In this document: piece after piece, positions 36,497 to 44,776 of the stretch
How positions within the stretch are numbered: position 1 is the stretch's first letter
How the letters are laid out: the number at the start of each line of letters is the position of its first letter
Origin: an uncultured Acetobacteroides sp.
Lineage (GTDB): Bacteria; Bacteroidota; Bacteroidia; Bacteroidales; ZOR0009
Direction of reading: 5' to 3'
Assembly: GCF_963678165.1 (NCBI RefSeq)
Contig: NZ_OY782755.1
Coordinates: forward strand, 2,170,001-2,234,000
DNA: 64,000 bases
Notes under the pieces: generated by a model
The model's input: the letters and a program-made list of their open reading frames with translations, nothing else
Databases searched by the model: none
Told to the model about the DNA's origin: nothing
Program-made: the position numbers and the translations under genes

Positions 36497-37335
36497 TTTA
36501 CCACCCTCGCTCTTTAGCGATGCACCCGCTGCCGATGGGGTGTAGAACCCGTATGGCATAGCGCAGCGCTCTTTTTATCGGTCGTAACGCTCCTACAGTC
36601 GATTGAAATGCCCTTTTACCCCGTTGTGCCATTCTTTTGTGCTGTTGAAGCAAACTTTTACTCGATTGAAGCTTGCTTTTGGCGTGTTGTAACGCTCTTT
36701 TTATGGAGCGTAACGCACTTATGCCCGTTTGTAGCGCACTTTTAATCAAGCGGAGCGTTCTTTAATGGCGTTGTAGTGCTCTTTTGGGGCAGCGCAGCGC
36801 CTTTTCGATTTAGGGTAGGGGGATGGCAGTAAGGTTAAGTGGTAGATTGAAGAAATGATCCTTGCAAGGTGGGCTTGGAATCTTTCGTTTAAAATACAAA
36901 CTCTGAATTTAGCAGAGGCTAGGACATTGTATGGAGAAATTCATCTTCTTTTCTGTTCTTTTTGTAGGGCAAAAAGAACCAAAAACCCTTGACACGAATT
37001 AACTCGCTCGGTCGCAGTTGAATGTCGGTATTTCAAGTACTTGTTTCCAGTCTTTTCATCGCTGTTGCGCTAATTGGCAATGTAGTAGCTCCACTCGCTC
37101 TAACAGAATTCGTGCCAGTCTGGTATGGCTACGCCATAGTGTTTACGGGGGGATGTTATCCTGCATTAATTACGTCTGTCAGCCGTTAGTTAGTTATTCA
37201 TCCAATAATAGTATTTCTAAAGTTGTAAAAGCAATATTCTTGCAAGGTGGGCTTGGTACCGCAATAGCTCTTTGTTTGGAGGTTCTGTAAACAGGGAAAT
37301 GCATTTGAAAATCACAAAACGCAGAGGTGCAGAGA
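36497..37335. other. Non-coding region with a 21-bp array
   Basis: No gene is supported. It contains the second 21-bp-period array (36547-36815). Further right, ~37299-37337 matches 48318-48364 (a CAAAACRCAGAGG-type dispersed repeat). An open frame at 37018 has no support. Confidence 0.6.
36547..36815. repeat. Degenerate 21-bp-period repeat, about 12 units
   Basis: Units start at 36568 and then every 21 bases to 36778, with one clear unit before and a partial one after. Each unit has a pyrimidine-rich GCNCTTTT start and a GTTGNAGC/GTTGTAAC-type end; the middle varies. On the minus strand the frame from 36749 to 36498 reads as heptads of the type A-L-(Q/R)-x-x-K-(R/S), but its first codon is TTG without a ribosome-binding site. 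Confidence 0.85.
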
Positions 37336-37695
37336 CTTATGGCGTGCCTATTTACGACTCACCCCTAAATCCCCTCTCTTAGCCGATAGGTTGGTTTACC
37401 AATAAAAGAACGTTGCTGCTTCTACCTCTTCTAATTAGGCGAAGCCTGCTCGGCTAAAAGAGGGGACTTCCTGCTCTCCGATTATGCAGTAGCTTATATC
37501 CGTGCCGCAGCCCCCTCTTTGCGAATGGCAAGTAGGCGCTTACGGTATGGGCAGGCTTTCTAATGCCATTCGGAGAGAGGGGGATTGGGGGTGAGTCGAA
37601 TTTGCGAAGCGGTTAGCACCTTTTTTGTTGCTTACCTATGCTAGGCTTGAAGGCTATTGGGTAGAGGCTTCGGACGAATGAGAACTGTAAGTTGC
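37336..37695. repeat. Long foldback repeat, copy 1
   Basis: A ~350-base sequence that recurs at 42850-43208 with about 90% identity by eye. The core (37355-37598) has inverted ends CGACTCACCCC/GGGGTGAGTCG. Inside are two hairpin units: CTCTTAGCCGA paired with CGGCTAAAAGAG, and CTTTGCGAATGGCA paired with TGCCATTCGGAG. A conserved ~95-base tail follows the right inverted end. No coding frame is evident. Confidence 0.85.
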
Positions 37696-37733
37696 CGCTT
37701 ATCACATTGCACGCATGTTGAATATACCGTGTG

Positions 37734-38282
37734 TTAAAGGTTGGCATTTTTTATTTTTTCAATTAGACATCTCATATTCTTTCTGTTTCTACCAACTGAC
37801 ACAACTGAAGCTCTTTTGTCAGGGTCACAAATACTATTAATCATCACTTTATCATTGTCTATTATTATAGTGATTTGCTCACCCCAACTACCTGTATACC
37901 ATTTTGGGTATGTCTTAAATACTTTGTAATATTTTGTATTTATAAATGGTATCCATTCAAGTTCATTTGCAGTTGTCTTGATTAATATTTGAATCAAATC
38001 AATAGATAAACTTGTTTGTATTTGTTTGAAATTTAGTCTTTTATGTTGAATAAAGAAAAAAACTACGGCTAAAATTATGAAAGGAATCTGTACGAGGAAC
38101 ATTTCCTTAAAAGTTCTTTCTCCTGTGTATTCTCCAGTAAGAAAATGCTTTAACCAGAAAAACGAAAGGAAAAGAAGTGGCTGCAAAAGAAAAATAACAA
38201 TTAAGTAATGAGTCAATAAGTCCAACCACGAAAGCTTAATTCTTCCCGTCGTTTTCATTATTTCTACCCATTCTTTCTTCAT
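37734..38282 (-). CDS. Small two-TM membrane protein of unknown function
   Basis: A 182-residue AT-rich gene product with two TM helices (~25-47 and ~65-82) and a C-terminal cytosolic domain of about 95 residues with an IDNDKVMINS segment. I recognise no family. Its stop codon lies inside a GTGTTA motif like the left ends of the neighbouring attC-like sites, so it is probably a cassette gene whose own site is broken. The start ATG is at 38282. Confidence 0.65.
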   Translation of the reverse strand: MKKEWVEIMKTTGRIKLSWLDLLTHYLIVIFLLQPLLFLSFFWLKHFLTGEYTGERTFKEMFLVQIPFIILAVVFFFIQHKRLNFKQIQTSLSIDLIQILIKTTANELEWIPFINTKYYKVFKTYPKWYTGSWGEQITIIIDNDKVMINSICDPDKRASVVSVGRNRKNMRCLIEKIKNANL

Positions 38283-38320
38283 AAATAGTAAGTTTATCTT
38301 GTTGCACTCTGTTGAGTTTG

Positions 38321-38456
38321 CCGTTAACGATGAGAATATGCAAAGTAGGCGATTGCGGGGTTTAAACCTATCAAACTGTTGCGATTTTTAAGCGGGTTAC
38401 AACCTTTGAATTTACTGCTATTACGCCTATTTTGTATATACATTGTTATGGGTTTG
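38321..38456 (-). other. attC-like site D
   Basis: On the minus strand AACCCATAACA opens the site and CGTTAACGG closes it, about 135 bases in total. Between them TAGGCG pairs with CGCCTA and outer A/T-rich segments pair imperfectly. The stop codon of the gene at 38446 lies in the opening motif. This layout, and the same opening as sites B and C, fits an integron attC. Confidence 0.55.
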
Positions 38457-40068
38457 TTGTTTCCCAATTATCATTATTGTTTATTAGTTCTATTAATAGG
38501 CTTTGTAAAATTTCATTAATCCATTTAAGCTCAGTTATGATGCTATTACTAGCAAATCTAAATGTTAAATCGTGCTTTTCAGCATGAAACATTTTATTTC
38601 TCACAAAATAGCCATACTTAATACATGCGAAAATAATTATCTCAATCTTAGTTTCTCTTCTTGGCGTTTTTACGTTTTGCTCAAGATGTTTTTTTGCAAT
38701 TTTATAAAAAACACAACTGTCAGTCGAATTTTTATTCTCGCTAAAAATATTTCTTAATGAGTCAAATTTATTAATCTTAGATTCTATTCTATCCATAGCC
38801 AAAATGGAGCATAGGAAGTCTTTTTGATAATCAATATTTTCAAGTAATAATTGTGAGATGAAACTATCTGAATAACGATAAATAAGAGCTAGAAATGCTA
38901 CAACTTTACTTGGAGAATCATAATCATTTTGAATTAATTCGGATACGCGTAAATGTTTCCGTAATTGCTCGATAGACAAATCTTTCACCAAATCAACAGT
39001 ATTCTCAAAAGATTCTCTGTTATTCAATATGTAGTTTCTTAAAACACGGTGACATTCATTTTCATTTTCACCATTTCCAATATACCTATAAATAGAATTA
39101 AAAGACTTCCATAGTCTTTCAAATTTAGTACTAGGTTCTGTTTCAACTAGCGCTTTTAATAAGAAGGTTAAACCATATTTTAAAGTTTCAGATTTATCAT
39201 CTTTCTTAAATATATTTTTTATCTGACTGATATTTAGTTGTACACCTTGAAAACTATTGTTAAGTATTTGGTCAAGCCTTAAGTTTTTACTAGGTAATTT
39301 AAGAACGACCTCTTTGTTTGTTGAGTTTAATCGTATTATTTCTAGAGTTTTAATTTCAACAAAATAAACAGATTGTGCGTAATAATAAATTAGCGATTTA
39401 ATTATTTGACTATGGATACTATTACTTTCCTCGAAAACAATGTTATTCAAGTTGATTTTTGACTGGCGAAAACAATTTATTATAAGTTTATCTTTTGTAA
39501 TAATAAGTTCGTCACTACCTCCCTGTTTATTTACATATTCTAAATCAATTCTTTCTTGTGTAATTGATTCGTTAGTTTTTTGAAATAGAATCTGTACAGA
39601 ATAGTTATGATTAATCTTCCTTTTTGCGATAGTCTTTAAGGAATTCTCAATAAACGAATCAAAACTGGTCTTTTTCTCAAACTGGTAAACATCGTAAACT
39701 TCAGGATAAGTTTGTTTAAATTTCACTTTGAAATCTATCAGTGAATAAGAATCGCCATCAAAAGAGTTGTGCAGAACTAATAGTTTTTCGTTTATTGTTT
39801 TAATTGGCTTTCCTTTACGTCTCCTCTTTTTTGGTAACTTTACGTCTTCTCCAAAATTTTGTAATGCTCTAAAAGCTTCCTCCTTGCAAGGAAATATTCT
39901 ATCATTTTTCATCAAACCATACAAAATACGTAAGGATTTCTTGCATCTGAATTTAGATAGTTGTTTAATTGCTTCTAATCTGCATTTATAGTCAGATAAA
40001 TCCTGAGATAATTTCAGAAGTTCATCAATGTTTTCTGGTTCAATATTTTGGAAAGGATATTTAGACAT
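38446..40068 (-). CDS. HEAT-like and HEPN-like protein, possible defence gene
   Basis: A 540-residue AT-rich product without signal peptide. Residues ~25-75 look like two HEAT-like helical repeats (RLEAIKQLSKFRCKKSLRIL), followed by a basic linker KKRRRKGK at ~80. The long helical C-terminal part contains GYFVRNKMFHAEK; Arg490-x4-His495 fits the RxxxxH motif of HEPN ribonuclease domains, common in phage defence and toxin proteins. A similar RN-x-x-x-H helix also occurs in proteins without nuclease activity. The stop is inside attC-like site D, so the gene seems to be a cassette. Function is not established. Confidence 0.7.
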   Translation of the reverse strand: MSKYPFQNIEPENIDELLKLSQDLSDYKCRLEAIKQLSKFRCKKSLRILYGLMKNDRIFPCKEEAFRALQNFGEDVKLPKKRRRKGKPIKTINEKLLVLHNSFDGDSYSLIDFKVKFKQTYPEVYDVYQFEKKTSFDSFIENSLKTIAKRKINHNYSVQILFQKTNESITQERIDLEYVNKQGGSDELIITKDKLIINCFRQSKINLNNIVFEESNSIHSQIIKSLIYYYAQSVYFVEIKTLEIIRLNSTNKEVVLKLPSKNLRLDQILNNSFQGVQLNISQIKNIFKKDDKSETLKYGLTFLLKALVETEPSTKFERLWKSFNSIYRYIGNGENENECHRVLRNYILNNRESFENTVDLVKDLSIEQLRKHLRVSELIQNDYDSPSKVVAFLALIYRYSDSFISQLLLENIDYQKDFLCSILAMDRIESKINKFDSLRNIFSENKNSTDSCVFYKIAKKHLEQNVKTPRRETKIEIIIFACIKYGYFVRNKMFHAEKHDLTFRFASNSIITELKWINEILQSLLIELINNNDNWETTNP

Positions 40069-40110
40069 TTAATTTGGCATTATATTTCGGTACTGTTCTT
40101 TTCAATAACC

Positions 40111-40544
40111 GCTAACTCGTTTATATATGCAATGAAGCTGCCTAATATATCCCTATAAGGGTGTATATATGCAGCTCTAGCTGCTTCTTACTGCTAATCA
40201 CAAGCCAGCAACCCGAACAGGGTGCTTTACCACAACCATGTTTACCTTAGGGCTTATGATTATAAATAGGAAAGCAATTTAGCGATTATCTGCTGCTGTT
40301 ATGCAGAAGGGACAAGATTATTTTAGCTTAGCCAGTATAAAGCCAAGCCTTACTGCTACTATTAGGCTTTTGTATTTAAGTATTAAGGCTTTACTTTACG
40401 GCTATGGGCTATCGCCTCAGCCGAATCTATTCTGCAGGCTATGCCTACAATGATAAAACCGATGAATGCTGAAGTCTTCGCCTAACGCAGGCTTGCGGTT
40501 TGTAGGTGAAAAGCATTTAGAATTGTATATATAAGCGAGTTGGC
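40111..40544 (-). other. Interrupted attC-like inverted site E
   Basis: GCTAACTCGTTTATATATG at 40111 pairs with the matching complement ending CGAGTTGGC at 40544 (20 of 23 positions by eye). The ~430-base span is longer than a normal attC, and contains one copy of the ~80-base repeat at 40408, which may be an insertion. The right end on the minus strand reads ACGAGTTAGCGG, as in site A (ACGAGTTATGGG). Confidence 0.4.
40408..40487. repeat. ~80-bp dispersed repeat, copy A
   Basis: Starts GCTATCGCCTCAG and ends CGCCTAACG; copy B is at 46049-46129 with high identity by eye. Copy A lies inside the inverted site E. Confidence 0.75.
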
Positions 40545-40626
40545 AATATATGTAAAGGTGAGTCGTCCTGAAATAAGTTGACCATTTTTGCATGAAAAAG
40601 GAATCTGCATAAAATGCCATAGGCTT

Positions 40627-41460
40627 TTAAATTAAGGCAAACCTATTTTTAAATTTTTTGACTTCAATTCTGGAAACCATCTCACCTATTTTTAGAATTT
40701 CTTCAGATTTATAAAACTCGAAAGAACCATAAGAATTCATTGGAATGCTAATTAATATGTCTGGTTGATAGTTGTTTAGCATTAAGGCGGACATTTGCTG
40801 AATCATTATACTAGATGACTGTGTTAGCAATGAATAGTAATTAAATTGTGTGTTTGTTGATTTTTTTAATTTAGAGCTATCGTCATTTTTAGATGAAGAC
40901 TTTTTTATTGATATAGGACCACTTACGTCAACAACTATTAGTAAATCATCTTTACACCTTTTTACCCGATTAACAAGAAGAGGATTTGATACAGCTCCAT
41001 CAATTAAAACCATATCATTTAGCTGATTTGGAGTAAAAAATCCAGGAATTGAAATTGAAGAACGAATAGCATCAAAGAGGCTATTTTTCTCAAATACAAT
41101 TTCGTTTCTACTTTCGATATCCGTAGCAATAGCTTTATAAGAAATAGGCAAGTCCTCAATATTTATATCCGGTGTTATCTTTTTTAATTCGTTAATAATT
41201 TTGTTTCCTTTAACTAGGCCATTCTTGCTCAATGTAAAATCAGCAAGATTAATCATTGCTTTTTTATCAATTTTGCATATCCAGCTCTTAAAAACCTCTA
41301 AGTTCCCCGAAGCGTACATGCCTCCAACCAAAGCCCCCATCGAAGAGCCTGCAATTGATTTTATTTCAAAGCCTTGCCTTTCTAGCTCTTCGATCACTCC
41401 AATGTGAGCAATGCCTCTTGCGCCACCACTGGATAGTACTAATGATACTGCTTGTTTCAT
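40627..41460 (-). CDS. Patatin-like phospholipase
   Basis: A 277-residue lipid acyl hydrolase of the patatin/RssA type. The oxyanion loop SSGGARGIAHIG is at ~10, the nucleophile Ser in AGSSMGA at ~41, and the catalytic Asp in LIDGAVSNP at ~153. It likely cleaves acyl groups from phospholipids in the cytoplasm. ATGA overlap with the acyltransferase gene shows an operon: one adds, the other removes acyl chains. A TetR-type regulator lies upstream. Confidence 0.92.
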   Translation of the reverse strand: MKQAVSLVLSSGGARGIAHIGVIEELERQGFEIKSIAGSSMGALVGGMYASGNLEVFKSWICKIDKKAMINLADFTLSKNGLVKGNKIINELKKITPDINIEDLPISYKAIATDIESRNEIVFEKNSLFDAIRSSISIPGFFTPNQLNDMVLIDGAVSNPLLVNRVKRCKDDLLIVVDVSGPISIKKSSSKNDDSSKLKKSTNTQFNYYSLLTQSSSIMIQQMSALMLNNYQPDILISIPMNSYGSFEFYKSEEILKIGEMVSRIEVKKFKNRFALI

Positions 41461-42008
41461 CTTTGTTCTAATGAGAAATTTTCGGGATATTTAGCCGCTA
41501 CATCCTTATACATCATATTTACTTGATCCATTACGGTATCTACACTTTCAAAATTGTTTATAACACCTTTTACGCCAATTTCTTTCTTCTGATAGTCGAG
41601 ATACCCGACGACAATTGGCACCTTTGCTTTTAATGCCATATAGCAAAAGCCTTTATTCCATTTGTCGGTTCTGGCTAAGTGCCCTTCGGGTGACATAATT
41701 ATATGCAGAGATTCTTTTTCCTCAAGCATTTTTGCAACCAAATAAATTGCATTTTCGCCCTTTACTCCTCGTACAGGAATGGATCCGTACCATTTCATTA
41801 GAATATTCAATGGGAAAAAGAACAGCTCCTTTTTCGATAAAAATTTATGGTTGACACCAGCTTCATTGATGAATAATTTGCCATAAACTGAGTCATAGTA
41901 GGATGTATGCGGGGCAAAAATGACAATACTCTTTTCAATATTGGGGTATTCGCCTTTGATATTCCATCCTAGAATCTTTGTAAGGATCAGACCAGATACT
42001 GTTGTCAT
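41457..42008 (-). CDS. 1-acyl-glycerol-3-phosphate acyltransferase-like protein
   Basis: A 183-residue PlsC-like protein. The catalytic HxxxxD occurs as PHTSYYD at ~33 and the second block as SPEGHLARTDKWNKGF at ~103. It is smaller than typical PlsC but fits the short family seen in Bacteroidetes. It probably acylates a lysolipid at the membrane. It is the first gene after an operator-like palindrome (42041) and forms an operon with the patatin gene. Confidence 0.9.
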   Translation of the reverse strand: MTTVSGLILTKILGWNIKGEYPNIEKSIVIFAPHTSYYDSVYGKLFINEAGVNHKFLSKKELFFFPLNILMKWYGSIPVRGVKGENAIYLVAKMLEEKESLHIIMSPEGHLARTDKWNKGFCYMALKAKVPIVVGYLDYQKKEIGVKGVINNFESVDTVMDQVNMMYKDVAAKYPENFSLEQR

Positions 42009-42040
42009 ACTTTATTATTGAAGTGAGTTAGATATACATT

Positions 42041-42063
42041 TGACCAATATTGTTTTTTGGTCA
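42041..42063. promoter_or_regulatory. TetR-type operator, copy 2
   Basis: TGACC-N13-GGTCA, differing from the site at 42694 at two positions over 23 bases. It is 33 bases upstream of the acyltransferase start and is well placed to control the acyltransferase-patatin pair. Confidence 0.75.
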
Positions 42064-42108
42064 GTATAGGGGCAAAAAAAATTGACCATTTTGTTTTTTT
42101 AGCCCCTT

Positions 42109-42690
42109 TTATTGAGACGTTTTTAGGCTATTAACTACCATTGACGAAAGTTCCTCGATAGTATCTTCATATACGGGATACAAATTTTGAATAAACAAAG
42201 GAATTTCGATGCTGCTTACTATCATCATTATAACGTCAACCGTAGAGTTTAAATCTTTAAAATTGAAATAGCCCTCTTGTTTGCCTTTAGTGAGTATTAT
42301 GGTAAGATTTGAGCGGTTGAAATCGTCAAAATCGGTCCTAACATCATTGACAAAATGATACTTCTCGAAGAAATCTGCTTTTAACGTTTCGTGATAATTT
42401 AATGCTCTATGTAGGAGCTTCAACCGGATTAGAATGTATTCTTTTAGAATTATCAAGGAGTCATCCTCCTTTTCAACAACCTGACTTAGCTTGCTTTTTA
42501 CGGTGCTTAACTCCTGTTTCAGTACTTCGTTGAAAAGTTCTTCCTTACTCTTAAAGTAGTAGTAAAGAACCCCTTTTGCCTTGTGAATGTGCTTTGCAAT
42601 TTCATCCATTGTAGTTTTTGCAAAACCAAATTTTGAAAAGAAGCTGGTGGCAGAATCTACAATTAACTTCTCAACATTCCTTTCTGACAT
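42109..42690 (-). CDS. TetR/AcrR family transcriptional regulator
   Basis: A 193-residue regulator starting at the ATG at 42690; a TTG at 42717 is within the operator and less likely. The TetR DNA-binding domain covers ~4-50 with TTMDEIAKHIHKAKGVLYYYF. The C-terminal domain is helical and may bind a fatty acyl ligand, given the lipid genes downstream. Two near-identical TGACC-N13-GGTCA palindromes, one just before its own start and one before the acyltransferase, strongly suggest autoregulation and control of the lipid pair. Confidence 0.92.
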   Translation of the reverse strand: MSERNVEKLIVDSATSFFSKFGFAKTTMDEIAKHIHKAKGVLYYYFKSKEELFNEVLKQELSTVKSKLSQVVEKEDDSLIILKEYILIRLKLLHRALNYHETLKADFFEKYHFVNDVRTDFDDFNRSNLTIILTKGKQEGYFNFKDLNSTVDVIMMIVSSIEIPLFIQNLYPVYEDTIEELSSMVVNSLKTSQ

Positions 42691-42693
42691 AAC

Positions 42694-42716
42694 TGACCAA
42701 TATTGTTTATCGGTCA
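42694..42716. promoter_or_regulatory. TetR-type operator, copy 1
   Basis: TGACC-N13-GGTCA located three bases before the regulator start codon, with the same inner sequence as the copy at 42041 except at two positions. Confidence 0.75.
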
Positions 42717-42849
42717 AAAATAATAAAAAACAGTCTCATCTTTGTTTTTTATCGTTAATGTGTTCTGGGTTTGCTTAAAGCCTCTCGTTTGGCTGTGGCT
42801 ATTGAATCATAGCTGTTTAGATAAGAGATGTCAGATCGTAAAGGAGGTG

Positions 42850-43208
42850 CTTATGCATGCCTATTTTCGACTCACCCCTAAATCCCCTCTCTTAGCCGAG
42901 TGGTTGGTTTACCAATAAATGAACGTTACTGCTTCTACCTCTTCTAAACAGGCGATGCCTGCTCGGCTAAAAGAGGGGACTTACAGCGCTCCGATTATGC
43001 TGCAACTTATATCCGTGCCGCAGCCCCCCCTTGCGAATGGCAAGTAGGCGCTTACGGTATGGGCAGGCTTTCTAATGCCATTCGGAGAGAGGGTGATTGG
43101 GGGTGAGTCGAATTCGCGAATTGGTTAGTACTATTTTCTTCGCTTACCTATGCTAGGCTTGAAGGCTATTGGGTATGGGGCTCGGACGAATGAGGGCTGT
43201 AAATTTCC
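42850..43208. repeat. Long foldback repeat, copy 2
   Basis: Matches 37336-37695, with core 42868-43110 bounded by CGACTCACCCC/GGGGTGAGTCG and with the same two inner hairpins and the conserved right tail. It lies about 50 bases from attC-like site C; copy 1 also adjoins a cassette end. Confidence 0.85.
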
Positions 43209-43254
43209 AATTGTTATTGCTAAAGTATTCATTTGCAGTTGTCTTTTTCAAGCT

Positions 43255-43393
43255 GTCCGCTAACGTTGAGGGTAGCAGTAGTAAGGGATTGCGGGGCGAT
43301 TCATTATCAACCTGCAATAAACTTACTATAGGCTAAAACCTAGAAAATACCCACTGAACCCCTTATTACTGCTACCCTGTGTTATGGGTTTGT
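43255..43393 (-). other. attC-like site C
   Basis: Minus-strand layout AACCCATAACA ... CAACGTTAGCGG. A 19-base arm at 43360-43378 pairs with 43269-43287 with a single mismatch, and the loop between is about 70 bases. It begins 15 bases after the stop of the gene at 43408. The strong imperfect stem and shared ends fit an integron attC. Confidence 0.6.
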
Positions 43394-43407
43394 TGCTTTT
43401 TTATCAA

Positions 43408-44568
43408 TTACTTCGAAGTAGCTTTTAATTTTTCAATCTCTTCACTTTGCAATTTCATTGCTTGTTTGAGTTCTTTAATCGCATTATTCTGCTCTAATGT
43501 ATAAAGGGTTAATTCCTCAATTTTTTGCAATAGTTTTGAGTTCAAATTTCCCAAATCCGTTCCATTTTCCTTCATGTCTTTAGCTGGTGCTATCTCAGGT
43601 AAATGCTTTTGTTCTTTTATAAAATTTTCTAATTCGTTTAAAGGCATTAATTTATAGTCTTTTTCAAAAACAAAATCAGCGCCATTTAAATCTACTTTAA
43701 TCTCTCTTGCTCTTATGGTTCCAATGACGTCAAGTTTATATGTAGGTGAATTTGTTCCAATTCCAATATTTCCATTTATGCTAAGTGCTAATCTTGTTGT
43801 GTAGCTTAGTCCTTGATATGTGCCTGACGGGTTTGCTGTTTGTATCTGTAAGCCATACATACCAGGATTACCAAATTGATCATTGTCGCAACTTGAAAGG
43901 AATCTTATTCCATAAGAGCTAGAAGCCCCACTATGATTAACAAATTCTAACCCACAATTACCATTACCATATTGTCCTAATTTTACTTGTTCAAAATTAT
44001 AAACACCCGGTAAATTTATTTTCAAGTTGTCGGTATTATTGAAATCACCTATTTGCAGCTTATCAGAGGGTGACGTTGTACCAATTCCTACCGATTTATC
44101 TCGGATTGATAAGGCAGGGGCATTACTAACACATCCCATATCAATCCCATATCCATTACCTATAAAATCAATCCAATTCAAATTATTATATCGATTATCT
44201 TGGCTATAACCATTACCATCAGCTGATGAACTTAATCTAACAGTGCCAGCAGTCCAACTTGTTGATGCTGATTTTCGATAAACATAAGCATGAAGTCCTA
44301 GAGAAGCATCTAACCGTGTAAGAAATAGAAATAAGTTTGGAGAATAACTCATTGCTTCTGTTCCCATAGGTAAGTTATTCAATCCAAATAAAAGACTTCC
44401 ACTGTTTATGTTATACTGGATATGCAAAGGATTTTGAGGAGTACTTCCCAAACCAACAAATCCTTGGTTATAATATATATTACCAGGTGTCGAGCCACTC
44501 CATGTTTGCGCATTCATTGTCAAAACAGAACTTAATAAAATCAGGCTAATTAAAATTTGTCTTTTCAT
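43408..44568 (-). CDS. Secreted tail-fibre-like protein
   Basis: A 386-residue protein with a signal peptide ending after MNAQ (residue ~20). The body has repeats of the form GIGTxSPxYKLDVxGTIRA, as in phage-tail-fibre-like Bacteroidetes surface proteins, and a C-terminal chaperone-like region (KVDLNGADFVFEKDYKLMPL, then EQKHLPEIAPAKDMKENG) ending in a coiled coil. The C-terminal ~120 residues and the signal peptide are close to those of the protein at 44777. It lies between attC-like sites C and B, so it is probably a cassette gene. Adhesion or surface display is a guess. Confidence 0.8.
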   Translation of the reverse strand: MKRQILISLILLSSVLTMNAQTWSGSTPGNIYYNQGFVGLGSTPQNPLHIQYNINSGSLLFGLNNLPMGTEAMSYSPNLFLFLTRLDASLGLHAYVYRKSASTSWTAGTVRLSSSADGNGYSQDNRYNNLNWIDFIGNGYGIDMGCVSNAPALSIRDKSVGIGTTSPSDKLQIGDFNNTDNLKINLPGVYNFEQVKLGQYGNGNCGLEFVNHSGASSSYGIRFLSSCDNDQFGNPGMYGLQIQTANPSGTYQGLSYTTRLALSINGNIGIGTNSPTYKLDVIGTIRAREIKVDLNGADFVFEKDYKLMPLNELENFIKEQKHLPEIAPAKDMKENGTDLGNLNSKLLQKIEELTLYTLEQNNAIKELKQAMKLQSEEIEKLKATSK

Positions 44569-44620
44569 TTTGAGGTTTTTATCATTTGTTTAAAATTTCG
44601 AAGCAATTCTCTTTCCTGCA

Positions 44621-44763
44621 ATAACCCATAACGTTGAGTGTATGCAGCGTGCGGGAATTCGTGGTCACTTTATTATCCACCGTTACTGCCCTTGCCAGCG
44701 AGCTCTGAACTTGCAAATTGCACTGAAACCCGCATGATGTATACACTGTGTTATGGGTTTGTT
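44621..44763 (-). other. attC-like site B
   Basis: AACCCATAAC at 44623-44632 pairs exactly with GTTATGGGTT at 44750-44759, and a longer inner stem follows (44633-44655 with 44729-44749). It sits 14 bases beyond the stop of the gene at 44777. This is the clearest of the sites. Confidence 0.65.
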
Positions 44764-44776
44764 GCTTGTTTAATCC

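Noticed and set aside
36011-36559. 182-residue minus-strand frame
   Set aside because: It is antisense to the hemerythrin-like gene, whose His ligands are evident.
36498-36749. 83-residue heptad protein on the minus strand
   Set aside because: The first codon is TTG without a ribosome-binding site and the frame is closed upstream although the array continues. I list it as a finding, not as a gene.
40550-40620. End of an insertion sequence (CGTCCTGAAATAAGTTGAC)
   Set aside because: The segment resembles IS ends from memory, but no transposase or matching second end is present.
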